From an uncultured Bryobacterales bacterium (GTDB taxonomy: Bacteria > Acidobacteriota > Terriglobia > Bryobacterales > Bryobacteraceae): a stretch of 46,414 nucleotides of DNA. Made by a program: the position numbers and the translations under genes. Positions 17,518 through 24,749 of this stretch are shown here, piece after piece. The number at the start of each line of letters is the position of its first letter. Positions within the stretch are counted from its first letter, which is position 1. The notes beneath the pieces are model-generated. The model made no database searches and had not been told where the DNA came from. It saw only the letters and a program-made list of their open reading frames with translations. The stretch covers positions 1-46,414 of the forward strand of contig CALGAR010000022.1 in the NCBI GenBank assembly GCA_937959285.1. Direction: 5' to 3'.

Positions 17518-18740
17518 TCGCACTCAGGCTGCTCCGCGTCCTGGCTAGCGCGTTGTTATTCGCTGCCGCTTTAGCGGCCGCAGAGGGCCAGGTGGGCAGT
17601 GTCACTGTCTTTGACCGCCAAGCCAAGTATCTCTACTTCCCCACGCAAGCTCAGCCTCCCGCTCCTCTCGCCGTGCTCCTCGAAAGTGAAAACAGTCCGT
17701 GGCAGAAGGCGTTAACGGAGCTCGGCTGGAGTGTGCTGAAGCCGCAGACGCCCGTTTCCGGAGACTGGGGCGTAAAAGCTCTAGAGGCGATGCTGGCTAG
17801 CGTATCGAAGAGCGGCAGCACGGATCCCAACCGTGTCTTTCTCTTCGCCTTGGGCGAATTTACACCGATGGCCTTCTATGCGGCCTCCCGGGCGCCTCAC
17901 CTCTGGGCGGGAACACTAGGGATCGGCGGATCGCCTGGACCGGCAATTGAATCCAACCGGCTGTTCGGAGCGAATACGCAAGCGCTCACCGTGCTATGGG
18001 TCATGCCCCAGGAGCGCGACGAGGTGCTCGATTCCTACCGCGTTAGACTGTCGGAGGCCAATTTCGGCTTCCAGGTCGCGGCAAGCCCGGAAGAAGCGCT
18101 TCGGACCCTATCCACTCTCCGCCGCGATCCCTATCCGACACTGGTTGACTGCGAGACCGGCAATTCCGCTTTCAGCCGGTGCTACTGGCTCGAGCTCACA
18201 CGCGCGGATCCTACGCAGCGCAACGACGCGCTGCTCTCCTCCCGCGTCAAGCCTGGTCCGGGTGCCTACCTCGCACTGGGGCCGTTCGGGTACAAGATGA
18301 CTGCCGAAGGACCGGGGGTGCTTGTGGAATGGCTGCCCGAGAACTACAACGGTCCCTTGAAGATTGGCGACCGCATCACGGCGCTCGATGGAAGGCCGGT
18401 CGCTGACGCAAAAGACTACCTGAAACACCTCGAGGGAATTCGAGAGGAGAAGCCCGTTGCCGTTATGATTCAGCGCGGTAAGGACCGCAAGCGGGTGGAA
18501 ACGCACTACAGACTGGCCAGGCGCGAAGAGACCTTCACCAGCCGCATCCAGGGCCACTACTTGCCCGACTCCCGCGAGATCCTTCTCGTGACCCGGGCGG
18601 CATCCGAACTGCGCATTGACGTTCCGCCCCAGTGGGTAGGAGCAGCGGTCAACTGGAACGGCGATATCAGTGGCAAGGTCGATGCGCCCGGCTGTTGGAT
18701 GGTCTCCCGAGCCGGCCTCCGCCGTTGCCAGGCGCCGTAA
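17424..18740 (+). CDS. Secreted protein: degenerate alpha/beta-hydrolase plus PDZ domain
   Basis: The frame is open from 17424 and encodes up to 438 residues. A signal peptide lies inside at about 36-53 (LRLLRVLASALLFAAALAAA). No ATG or GTG lies between the overlap with the preceding gene and this peptide, so translation may start at ATG 17424 (overlapping by 94 bp), at CTG 17529 or at TTG 17553. The first domain (about 60-250) has alpha/beta-hydrolase spacing (NRVFLFALGEFTPMAFYAAS, like the nucleophile elbow of extracellular esterases), but the elbow reads LGEF with no serine. A PDZ domain follows (about 300-370, KIGDRITALDGRPVADAKDY). It probably binds rather than hydrolyses. The start and the activity are both uncertain. 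Confidence 0.65.
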   Translation: MGRDSRRGRVEGNAFQLDRSAVRALYSEAPVVALRLLRVLASALLFAAALAAAEGQVGSVTVFDRQAKYLYFPTQAQPPAPLAVLLESENSPWQKALTELGWSVLKPQTPVSGDWGVKALEAMLASVSKSGSTDPNRVFLFALGEFTPMAFYAASRAPHLWAGTLGIGGSPGPAIESNRLFGANTQALTVLWVMPQERDEVLDSYRVRLSEANFGFQVAASPEEALRTLSTLRRDPYPTLVDCETGNSAFSRCYWLELTRADPTQRNDALLSSRVKPGPGAYLALGPFGYKMTAEGPGVLVEWLPENYNGPLKIGDRITALDGRPVADAKDYLKHLEGIREEKPVAVMIQRGKDRKRVETHYRLARREETFTSRIQGHYLPDSREILLVTRAASELRIDVPPQWVGAAVNWNGDISGKVDAPGCWMVSRAGLRRCQAP

Positions 18741-18822
18741 AGGAAGCCTCAAAGCAGCCTGCTTCCGTACTGTTCCGGTTGGGGTTACACTGGCTGGAAC
18801 AGACGCAAAGGAGAGGCATGCC

Positions 18823-19800
18823 ATGATCCGATTCGGCTTTATCCTGCTGGCGCTTTCCAGCTCCCTGACCGCCCAGGATTCGATCTTGCTCGTGCTGCAG
18901 AAGGGAGCCAGCTCACTTGCGTTCTACAAACCAAACGGCGAACTTCAAGCGACTGTCCCTGTGGGCCGGCACCCTCACGAAATCGTGGTCTCCCGCGATC
19001 ACCGTTACGCCTATACGAGCGATAACGGCACGATGCGGATCGAACAGCCCGGCACGGGCGGGAATACAGTCTCCATCATCGACCTGAAGGCCCGCAAGAA
19101 GATCGGAGAAATCGACCTGGGCAACTACCGGCGGCCGCACGGGCTTGCGCTTGACTCAGAAAAGGGCATACTCGCCATCACGACGGAGCTGCCCGATCAG
19201 CTCCTGCTCGCTGACGTCAACAAGCGAGCGGTCATTAAGACGTTCGATACGAAAGGGAAAACCTCCCACATGGTCGCGCTGCAGCCCGGCGGAAGGACGG
19301 CGTACGTCAGCAACAGCAGTTCCGGGAACATCGCGGCGATCGATCTCACAAACGGTAGCGTAAAGCTGATTCCAACAGGTCAACGGCCCGAAGGGAGCGT
19401 CGTCTCGCCCGACGGGAAGTTCCTGTACGTGGCAAATCGTGAGAGCCATACCGTCAGCATCATCGATACCGCGAAAAACGAGGTGACTGGCACGATCCGG
19501 ACGTCCAAAGGCCCGGTTCGGATTGCCTTGACGCCCGGTGGAAAACTCGTCTATGCGGCCATGCACGACAAACGCGTGGAGATGGCAGACCCCGTAACGC
19601 GGCGCGTGCTCGGCCACGCACAGCTCGACGGGCCGCCTGTATCGCTCAATCTCTCCCCGGACGGCAAGCTCGCCTACGCATCCGTCGAAGAGATGGACAT
19701 CGTATACGCCGTCTCCCTGCCGGACATGACGATCGTGCGGAAGTTCCAGACCGAGAAAGGTGCGGGGCCTGACCCGGTGATCTCCATTCCCGCGAACTAG
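18823..19800 (+). CDS. Secreted YVTN-type beta-propeller repeat protein
   Basis: The 325-residue protein has a signal peptide (MIRFGFILLALSSSLTAQ). Its body is made of about seven repeats of a 40-45 residue beta-propeller blade with the YVTN signature: PHEIVVSRDHRYAYTSDNG, HMVALQPGGRTAYVSNSSSG, EGSVVSPDGKFLYVANRESH, VRIALTPGGKLVYAAMHDK and VSLNLSPDGKLAYASVEE. These propellers act as extracytoplasmic binding scaffolds; the ligand is unknown. The ATG 18823 has a strong AAGGAGAGG upstream. The frame extends to 18670, but that extension lies inside the preceding gene. Confidence 0.88.
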   Translation: MIRFGFILLALSSSLTAQDSILLVLQKGASSLAFYKPNGELQATVPVGRHPHEIVVSRDHRYAYTSDNGTMRIEQPGTGGNTVSIIDLKARKKIGEIDLGNYRRPHGLALDSEKGILAITTELPDQLLLADVNKRAVIKTFDTKGKTSHMVALQPGGRTAYVSNSSSGNIAAIDLTNGSVKLIPTGQRPEGSVVSPDGKFLYVANRESHTVSIIDTAKNEVTGTIRTSKGPVRIALTPGGKLVYAAMHDKRVEMADPVTRRVLGHAQLDGPPVSLNLSPDGKLAYASVEEMDIVYAVSLPDMTIVRKFQTEKGAGPDPVISIPAN

Positions 19801-19891
19801 TAGCGAGCTGGCTACAGAATGCCAGTCAGTGTTTTGCGCCGTTTCTTAGTTGGATCGGGGTTGATTTCCGGTTCGCTGGGTGGGTTTAGGT

Positions 19892-19978
19892 TGGTGCGGA
19901 TGAGAGGACTTGAACCTCCACGGAGTTGCCCCCACTAGAACCTGAATCTAGCGCGTCTGCCAATTCCGCCACATCCGC
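19892..19978 (-). tRNA. tRNA-Leu (anticodon CAG)
   Basis: The cloverleaf is complete on the minus strand. The acceptor stem GCGGATG pairs with CATCCGC. The D arm contains the type II AATTGGCAGAC. The anticodon stem CTAGA/TCTAG encloses TTCAGGT, giving anticodon CAG, which reads CUG. A long variable arm (GGGGGCAACTCC region) marks it as class II. The T loop is TTCAAGT and the 3' CCA is encoded (19892-19894). A consensus promoter lies just upstream. Confidence 0.97.
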
Positions 19979-19998
19979 ACTTTCGGGTGGACAATCTC

Positions 19999-20027
19999 AT
20001 TCTCTAAGATGCAGCGCCTTATGTCAA
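19999..20027 (-). promoter_or_regulatory. Promoter of the tRNA-Leu gene
   Basis: On the minus strand a perfect -35 TTGACA (20022-20027) is followed by a 17-bp spacer and -10 GAGAAT (19999-20004), 20 nt before the mature tRNA 5' end. The -35 overlaps the last codons of the phosphatase gene, so the tRNA has its own strong promoter inside the end of the pdx operon. Confidence 0.7.
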
Positions 20028-20443
20028 CGGATTGAGGTCCTTCGGGCCGCATCCCGAAGTTCGAGCACCAGTTCCATCACCTTCGTCTCGATCTCGTCGC
20101 GCACTTCCCGGTAGACCTTGTCGCTTTTGCCGATCGGATCGCGGATGCTCCAGGTCCGGACCTCCTTCCAGCCGGCGTCCGGCAGCGGATAGCCGCTCAT
20201 GTTCACCACAAGGTCAATCACGGACGACCGGATCAGGCTGATGCTCTTCGGATACTGATCCGTCAACAGAATGTTCTTCTCCCGCATCACCGCGTAGGTA
20301 AGCGGAGCAATATTCACGGCGGGCGCCAGGCCAGCGCTGTGCGGCTCCATCACGTCGGAGCCGTAGGCGAGGGCGAAGCCTTCCGCCATCTGGCTGCGGC
20401 AGGAGTTGCCGAGGCAGACAAAGAGAATTCGTTTCGGCTTCAC
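20024..20443 (-). CDS. Low-molecular-weight protein tyrosine phosphatase-like protein
   Basis: The 139-residue protein has the P-loop FVCLGNSCRSQMAEG with nucleophile C10 and phosphate-binding R16, and the acid/base Asp in RDP (D102). The fold is shared by tyrosine phosphatases and thioredoxin-coupled arsenate reductases. The only cysteines are C10 and C15; the resolving cysteine pair that arsenate reductases need near residues 80-90 is absent, so phosphatase activity is favoured. The start is GTG 20441-20443, which overlaps the pdxT stop by four bases (GTGA), so it is translationally coupled to the PLP synthase genes. Its substrate is unknown. Confidence 0.85.
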   Translation of the reverse strand: MKPKRILFVCLGNSCRSQMAEGFALAYGSDVMEPHSAGLAPAVNIAPLTYAVMREKNILLTDQYPKSISLIRSSVIDLVVNMSGYPLPDAGWKEVRTWSIRDPIGKSDKVYREVRDEIETKVMELVLELRDAARRTSIR

Positions 20444-21012
20444 CTCGCAACCCTGTCAACGAACATCCGGTGGACGGTGGGGTCAGGGGTCAGCTCCGGG
20501 TGGAAGGTCGCCACCAAATGACGCCCGAAGTCGACCAGCACGGGGTCGCCGAGATACCTCGCCAGCACATGTCCTGTTTCGCCCACCCTCCGGATAATGG
20601 GCGCTCGAATGAAGACAGCTTCCAGCTCCTTTCCAGCCAAGCCATCTTCCGGCGTCAGCTTCACGACACGGCTATCGAGCTGGCGGCCGTACGCGTTGCG
20701 CTCGATCGCCATATCCACCAGACCAAGCGATTCCTGCTGGGGAGAGGAAACCTCGCTGGCAAGGAGGATCGCGCCCGCGCACGTTCCAAAGATGGGTCTT
20801 TGCTGGCCGAACTCCCGAAGCGGCTCGAACAGGTTCTCCTGGCGAAGCAGCTTCAGCATGGTCGTGCTCTCTCCGCCCGGAATCACCAGGCCTGCGACGT
20901 TCTGGAGCTCCTCGGCCGTGCGCACCAGAACGGAGTCGGCGCCCGCTCGCGCGAGCGCCTTCTGATGAGCTTCGAAATCGCCTTGAAGGGCAAGGACACC
21001 GATCGGCTTCAC
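20440..21012 (-). CDS. pdxT: Pyridoxal 5'-phosphate synthase glutaminase subunit
   Basis: The 190-residue class I glutaminase passes ammonia to PdxS in the DXP-independent route to vitamin B6. The triad is visible: C78 in FGTCAGAILLA, with H171 and E173 in FHPEL. The oxyanion loop PGGEST is at 45-50. The start codon is GTG (21010-21012), overlapping the pdxS stop by one base, and the stop overlaps the phosphatase start by four. Confidence 0.97.
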   Translation of the reverse strand: MKPIGVLALQGDFEAHQKALARAGADSVLVRTAEELQNVAGLVIPGGESTTMLKLLRQENLFEPLREFGQQRPIFGTCAGAILLASEVSSPQQESLGLVDMAIERNAYGRQLDSRVVKLTPEDGLAGKELEAVFIRAPIIRRVGETGHVLARYLGDPVLVDFGRHLVATFHPELTPDPTVHRMFVDRVAR

Positions 21013-21899
21013 TACCAGCCCCTGGTCTGCAACATCTCGGACTCAGGCATCTTCGATACATCGAGTCCCGGCATTGCCATCCCCAGATCCTCGCTCGCTT
21101 CGAGCAGCTTGACCGGATCGTTGTAGTAGGTGGCAGCCTTCACAATCGCCCGGGCGCGCGCCTCGGGATCTTCGCTCTTGAAGATGCCGGAGCCAACGAA
21201 CACAGCCTCTGCACCGAGCTGCATGACAAGTGCGGCATCGGCGGGCGTCGCGATTCCGCCGGCAGAGAAGTTGGGTACCGGGAGCTTGCCGTTCTGCGCC
21301 ACCCACTCCACGAGCTCCAGCGGAGCCTGCAGCCTCTTGGACTCGGCGACCAGTTCCTCCTTGCCGAGCACAGTGAGCTGCTTGATTTCCTTCATAATCG
21401 TGCGGATATGCCTTACCGCCTCGACGATATTCCCGGAGCCGGCCTCACCCTTTGTACGGATCATCGCCGCGCCTTCGGCGATCCGGCGGAGAGCTTCGCC
21501 CAGGTTCCGGGCGCCACAGACAAAAGGCACCTTGAACTGCCGCTTGTCGATGTGGTGTTCCTCATCGGCCGGAGTCAGCACTTCGCTCTCGTCGATGTAA
21601 TCGACCTCGAGCGCTTCCAGAATCCGTGCCTCCATGAAATGGCCGATCCGCGCCTTCGCCATCACCGGGATGGAGACGGCTTCCATAATCTCCCGGATCT
21701 TGCGGATTGGCGCCATACGCGCGACGCCGCCCTCTTTACGAATGTCCGAGGGAACGCGTTCCAGAGCCATGACAGCGCATGCGCCAGCCTTCTCCGCAAT
21801 CACGGCCTGTTCAGCGTTGGTGACGTCCATGATGACGCCGCCCTTCAGCATCTCCGCCAGGCCGACCTTTACCCGAAATGTCTCATCCAAATAATTCAT
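21012..21899 (-). CDS. pdxS: Pyridoxal 5'-phosphate synthase lyase subunit
   Basis: The 295-residue (beta/alpha)8 barrel makes PLP from ribose 5-phosphate, glyceraldehyde 3-phosphate and ammonia. Highly conserved blocks are all present: VKVGLAEMLKGGVIMDVTNA, SIPVMAKARIGHFMEARILE (with the catalytic Lys in MAKARIGH), EVDYIDESEVLTPADEEHHI, RTKGEAGSGNIVEAVRH and NFSAGGIATPADAALVMQLG. A GGGAGG ribosome binding site precedes the ATG (21897-21899). It follows the MocR-type regulator by 68 bp on the same strand. Confidence 0.98.
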   Translation of the reverse strand: MNYLDETFRVKVGLAEMLKGGVIMDVTNAEQAVIAEKAGACAVMALERVPSDIRKEGGVARMAPIRKIREIMEAVSIPVMAKARIGHFMEARILEALEVDYIDESEVLTPADEEHHIDKRQFKVPFVCGARNLGEALRRIAEGAAMIRTKGEAGSGNIVEAVRHIRTIMKEIKQLTVLGKEELVAESKRLQAPLELVEWVAQNGKLPVPNFSAGGIATPADAALVMQLGAEAVFVGSGIFKSEDPEARARAIVKAATYYNDPVKLLEASEDLGMAMPGLDVSKMPESEMLQTRGW

Positions 21900-21967
21900 C
21901 GTGCCTCCCGCTTCTAATCCTTCTAACCTCTCAGATCTTTTCTCATCTTTCTCCTCGCCCCGTCGCC

Positions 21968-23443
21968 TTAGACAAGCGCGGAAGCCGGCGCTTCGTCGCG
22001 CGCCGCCCGCGCACGCTCCAACTCACTGGCGAAAATCTGCCCCAGTACCGCGACACCCTGCCGAATCTTTTCCGGAGTCAGACCCGCAAAGCTCAGGCGC
22101 AAGGTGCCGGGCTCGTGCCGTGATACCGAAAAGAACTTTCCCGGCAGATAGGAAACGTTCTCGCGGTGCGCGCGTGCCAGCAAATCGCCCGCATCCAACG
22201 GTTCCGGAAGCTTCACCCACAAATTCATCCCGCCCTGAGGCCGGGTAAACGAACTGCCCGCCGGCAGCTTGCTTTCGCAAGCCGAAATCACGGCGGCAAG
22301 ACGGTCCGCTCCGGCCTTGAGAACTCGCGCTCGATGTGCTGCCAGTCTCCCGGACTCGGCAAAGCGCAGCAGGACAGCCTGCGAAAGCTGGTCCGTATGC
22401 AGATCGCTCGATTGCTTCGCCTCGGCAAGCCGCACAATCAGAGGCTTCGGTCCCGTTACCCAACCCACACGCAACCCCGGAAACGCGATCTTAGAGAAGC
22501 TCTTCAAGAGGATGGTGTCGCCGGACTCATCCAGCTGCTTAATCGAGGGCAACGGCTCCCCATGATAGCGGAGCTCGCCATACGTGTCGTTTTCCACCAG
22601 AACGGCCCGAGCATCGCGCACCATCCGCAGGATCTTCAGGCGGGCCGAGAGCGAGAGAGTCGCCCCCGTCGGATTCTGAAAATTGGGCGTGAGGATCACG
22701 AGGCGAGGCTTCTCGCGATGAAGCGCAAGCTCCAGAGCATCGAGATCGACGCCCTCCTCTCCCATCGGCACGCCAACCAGCCGGGCTCCGCCGCGAGTGA
22801 GCAGATTCTTCAAACCCGGGTATACGGGATCTTCGACAAGGACGGTCTCGCCTGAAGGCGCGAGTACTCTCTGGATAAGATCCAGCGCCTGCTGGACCCC
22901 GTTCGTTACCTGGAGATCATCTCCGTCCCGCGCGATGCCCGCCTCGCGCGCTTCCTCGAGCAGATAACGCCGCAGGGGAGCGTATCCGCTTGGAGAGCCT
23001 AACTGCAGAATCTCCGAAGCCCCAGCGCTCGCAATCACCTCCTCGCAGGACGCCCGGAACTCCTCCAAAGGGAAAAGCTGCTCGCTCGGACGCGAGGTCG
23101 CAAAACTGATGGCGCTTTCCGAGATCGAGAGCGGAACCGACGGTGAACTGGCTGAGGACCGAAGCAGATTGCTCCAATCCAATCCGGACACCCGGGAAGG
23201 CCCCCCGTTCACGAAGCTGCCGCGCCCGACGTGCCCCTTGACCAAGCCCTCCTGCTCCAGGAGCTCGTAGGCGGCCGAAACTGTCGCGCGGTTCAGGCCA
23301 AGCAGGCCAGCCAATTCGCGAGTGGCCGGCAGACGCTCCCCGCGCTCCAGACGCCCGGAGAGGATCGCAGCCCTTATGTGCTCAAACAGTTGCCGGTAAA
23401 GCGGCTCCTCTGAGCGGGGCTCCAGCTGTGGAAGAGGGAACAT
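21968..23443 (-). CDS. MocR/GntR-family PLP-dependent transcriptional regulator (PdxR candidate)
   Basis: The 491-residue protein joins an N-terminal GntR winged helix (about 13-78, EPLYRQLFEHIRAAILSGRL then LNRATVSAAYELLEQEGLV) to a fold-type I aminotransferase domain (about 110-480). The PLP lysine is K318 in LKSFSKIAFPGLRVGW; NPTG at 257-260 and D286 in NDTYGE are the other cofactor contacts. MocR members that control PLP synthesis are called PdxR and sense PLP itself. The pdxS gene lies 68 bp downstream on the same strand, which supports that role. The frame extends to 24244, but the extension is antisense to the RidA-like gene; ATG 23441-23443 is the natural start. Confidence 0.9.
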   Translation of the reverse strand: MFPLPQLEPRSEEPLYRQLFEHIRAAILSGRLERGERLPATRELAGLLGLNRATVSAAYELLEQEGLVKGHVGRGSFVNGGPSRVSGLDWSNLLRSSASSPSVPLSISESAISFATSRPSEQLFPLEEFRASCEEVIASAGASEILQLGSPSGYAPLRRYLLEEAREAGIARDGDDLQVTNGVQQALDLIQRVLAPSGETVLVEDPVYPGLKNLLTRGGARLVGVPMGEEGVDLDALELALHREKPRLVILTPNFQNPTGATLSLSARLKILRMVRDARAVLVENDTYGELRYHGEPLPSIKQLDESGDTILLKSFSKIAFPGLRVGWVTGPKPLIVRLAEAKQSSDLHTDQLSQAVLLRFAESGRLAAHRARVLKAGADRLAAVISACESKLPAGSSFTRPQGGMNLWVKLPEPLDAGDLLARAHRENVSYLPGKFFSVSRHEPGTLRLSFAGLTPEKIRQGVAVLGQIFASELERARAARDEAPASALV

Positions 23444-23458
23444 GCCGGATCTGTGACA

Positions 23459-23487
23459 ACCATACCATATTGGCCCGCTCCCATCAA
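23459..23487 (-). promoter_or_regulatory. Promoter of the mocR-pdxST operon
   Basis: On the minus strand TTGATG (23482-23487), a 17-bp spacer and TATGGT (23459-23464) form a good sigma-70 promoter, ending 15 nt before the ATG. No ribosome binding site is visible. Its -35 sits 5 bp from the -35 of the divergent RidA-like gene, so one bound regulator could touch both. Confidence 0.5.
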
Positions 23488-23492
23488 TCCAA

Positions 23493-23520
23493 TTGGGAGA
23501 ACGCACTCTTTTGATACAAT
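23493..23520 (+). promoter_or_regulatory. Promoter of the triple RidA-like gene
   Basis: TTGGGA (23493-23498), a 16-bp spacer and TACAAT (23515-23520) lie 10 nt before the ATG at 23531. With a start about 7 nt past the -10, the leader would be only 3-4 nt. Confidence 0.5.
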
Positions 23521-23530
23521 TCCGGTCACC

Positions 23531-24658
23531 ATGCCACGGAACCGGTACATCGCCCTTGGGACGATGGTCCTTTTCCTCTCCAGCGCCTTCGTAGCGGACG
23601 CACAGCGCAGAAAGAAGAAAGAAGACGAGGAACCGGTCACGCAGACGCTTGAGCTTCCTCCGGATCCTCCCGCAGCCGTCGTCGCCGACACGCAGCGGCT
23701 GACCTTCCACGTCGCGCCGATGACGAACAAGGGATTGCTCTCGAAACAGGTCCGCGACAGCCTGAAAGCGCTGTTTCGTCTGACCCGCGGCAACCAGATC
23801 GTGAAGATTCGCGCGTTCGTCGCCGGAACGGGTGATGTGCGCCGTGTGCAGACAATCGTCAGCGAGGAGTTCGCTGAGAAACGTCAGGCTGTGCCTGCAG
23901 TGACGGTCGTTCAGGTCGGCGCATTGCCGATGGAGGGGGCGCAAGTCGTGCTCACGGCTGTTGCAGTGGCGAAGAAGCCTGTGAATCCTCACGGACTCGC
24001 CTTTGTCTCCGGACAGGCTGCTGTTTCGAAGGAAAACATGATGAACGTCGCGCCCCTCGTCGAAAAGTCCGTCACGCAGTTGCGGAACTCCCTCGCCGGG
24101 GCCGGCATTCCCACATCCGAAGTCCAAAGTGTTACCTGCTTCGTTAGTTCTCTGGAAGACTATTCCGTCGCGTCTCCTCTGATGCAGAAGGAATTCCCGC
24201 GCGCCGCTGCGGTGATGGTGCAACTGCAGCGCATTCCTTATCAAGGCATCGCTGAGTGCGAGGCCGTAGCCCGACTGACCAGTCCTGCGGATGCTCCTCT
24301 GAAGTTCCTCAATCCCGATGGAGTACCCAAGCCGGAGCAGTATTCGCAGCTAGCCCTGGTGGGGGCGCCGAAAGTCGCGTTATCCGGGGCGCAGCTTGCC
24401 TTCCGAGCACAGGAAGAAGATGCGAGGCTCGCTTTTCAGCGGCTGGAGAAATCTCTCGACGCGGTACATGCTTCATTGCGCAATGCCGCAATGTGCAACT
24501 ACTATCCGTTAACAGCAAGAGCTTCGGACACCATTCGGAAGATCCGTTTCGAGTTCCTCGACAAGCAGCGGCCTCCGGCGAGCACGCTGCTGCTCTTTGA
24601 GGGACTCCCATCGCTCGACGCATCCTTCGCGATCGAGGTAGTGGCCGCAGTCCCCTGA
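23531..24658 (+). CDS. Exported protein with three tandem RidA-like (YjgF/UK114) domains
   Basis: The 375-residue protein begins with a signal peptide (about 1-24, ending FVADAQ) and a charged linker RRKKKEDEE. Three RidA-like units then follow by eye: about 57-147 (core IVKIRAFVAGTGDVRRVQ ... VTVVQVGALP), about 154-250 (GLAFVSGQAAV ... VQSVTCFVSSLEDYSVASP ... MVQLQRIP) and about 273-375 (LALVGAP ... STLLLFEGLPSLDASFAIEV). In classical RidA an Arg in a PAR-T/S motif acts on enamine/imine intermediates. The matching positions here read PAVT, PRAA and PAST, so it is absent or displaced in all three. It may bind ligands rather than deaminate. It is divergent from the PLP regulator gene. Confidence 0.7.
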   Translation: MPRNRYIALGTMVLFLSSAFVADAQRRKKKEDEEPVTQTLELPPDPPAAVVADTQRLTFHVAPMTNKGLLSKQVRDSLKALFRLTRGNQIVKIRAFVAGTGDVRRVQTIVSEEFAEKRQAVPAVTVVQVGALPMEGAQVVLTAVAVAKKPVNPHGLAFVSGQAAVSKENMMNVAPLVEKSVTQLRNSLAGAGIPTSEVQSVTCFVSSLEDYSVASPLMQKEFPRAAAVMVQLQRIPYQGIAECEAVARLTSPADAPLKFLNPDGVPKPEQYSQLALVGAPKVALSGAQLAFRAQEEDARLAFQRLEKSLDAVHASLRNAAMCNYYPLTARASDTIRKIRFEFLDKQRPPASTLLLFEGLPSLDASFAIEVVAAVP

Positions 24659-24730
24659 TCTTTTCCAGCCCTGCGGTGTGGCGGCGCGTGCCCGCCTCAA
24701 GCCGCTCCGCCTCGGACAAAGTCCGAATGA

Positions 24731-24736
24731 TACAAT
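24731..24736 (+). promoter_or_regulatory. -10 element of kdgK
   Basis: TACAAT ends 13 nt before the ATG at 24750. No Shine-Dalgarno sequence lies between. The -35 is not clear. Confidence 0.4.
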
Positions 24737-24749
24737 CAGCTGCGAACCT

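Noticed and set aside
17050..17523. N-terminal extension of PriA by 158 residues
   Set aside because: It is antisense to a secreted-protein gene, and PriA proteins begin near the ATG at 17049.
20024..20443. Arsenate reductase (ArsC) call
   Set aside because: The only cysteines are C10 and C15; the resolving pair of thioredoxin-coupled arsenate reductases is missing, and no arsenic genes are nearby.
23444..24244. N-terminal extension of the MocR protein by 267 residues
   Set aside because: It is antisense to the RidA-like gene; the winged helix begins right after ATG 23443.
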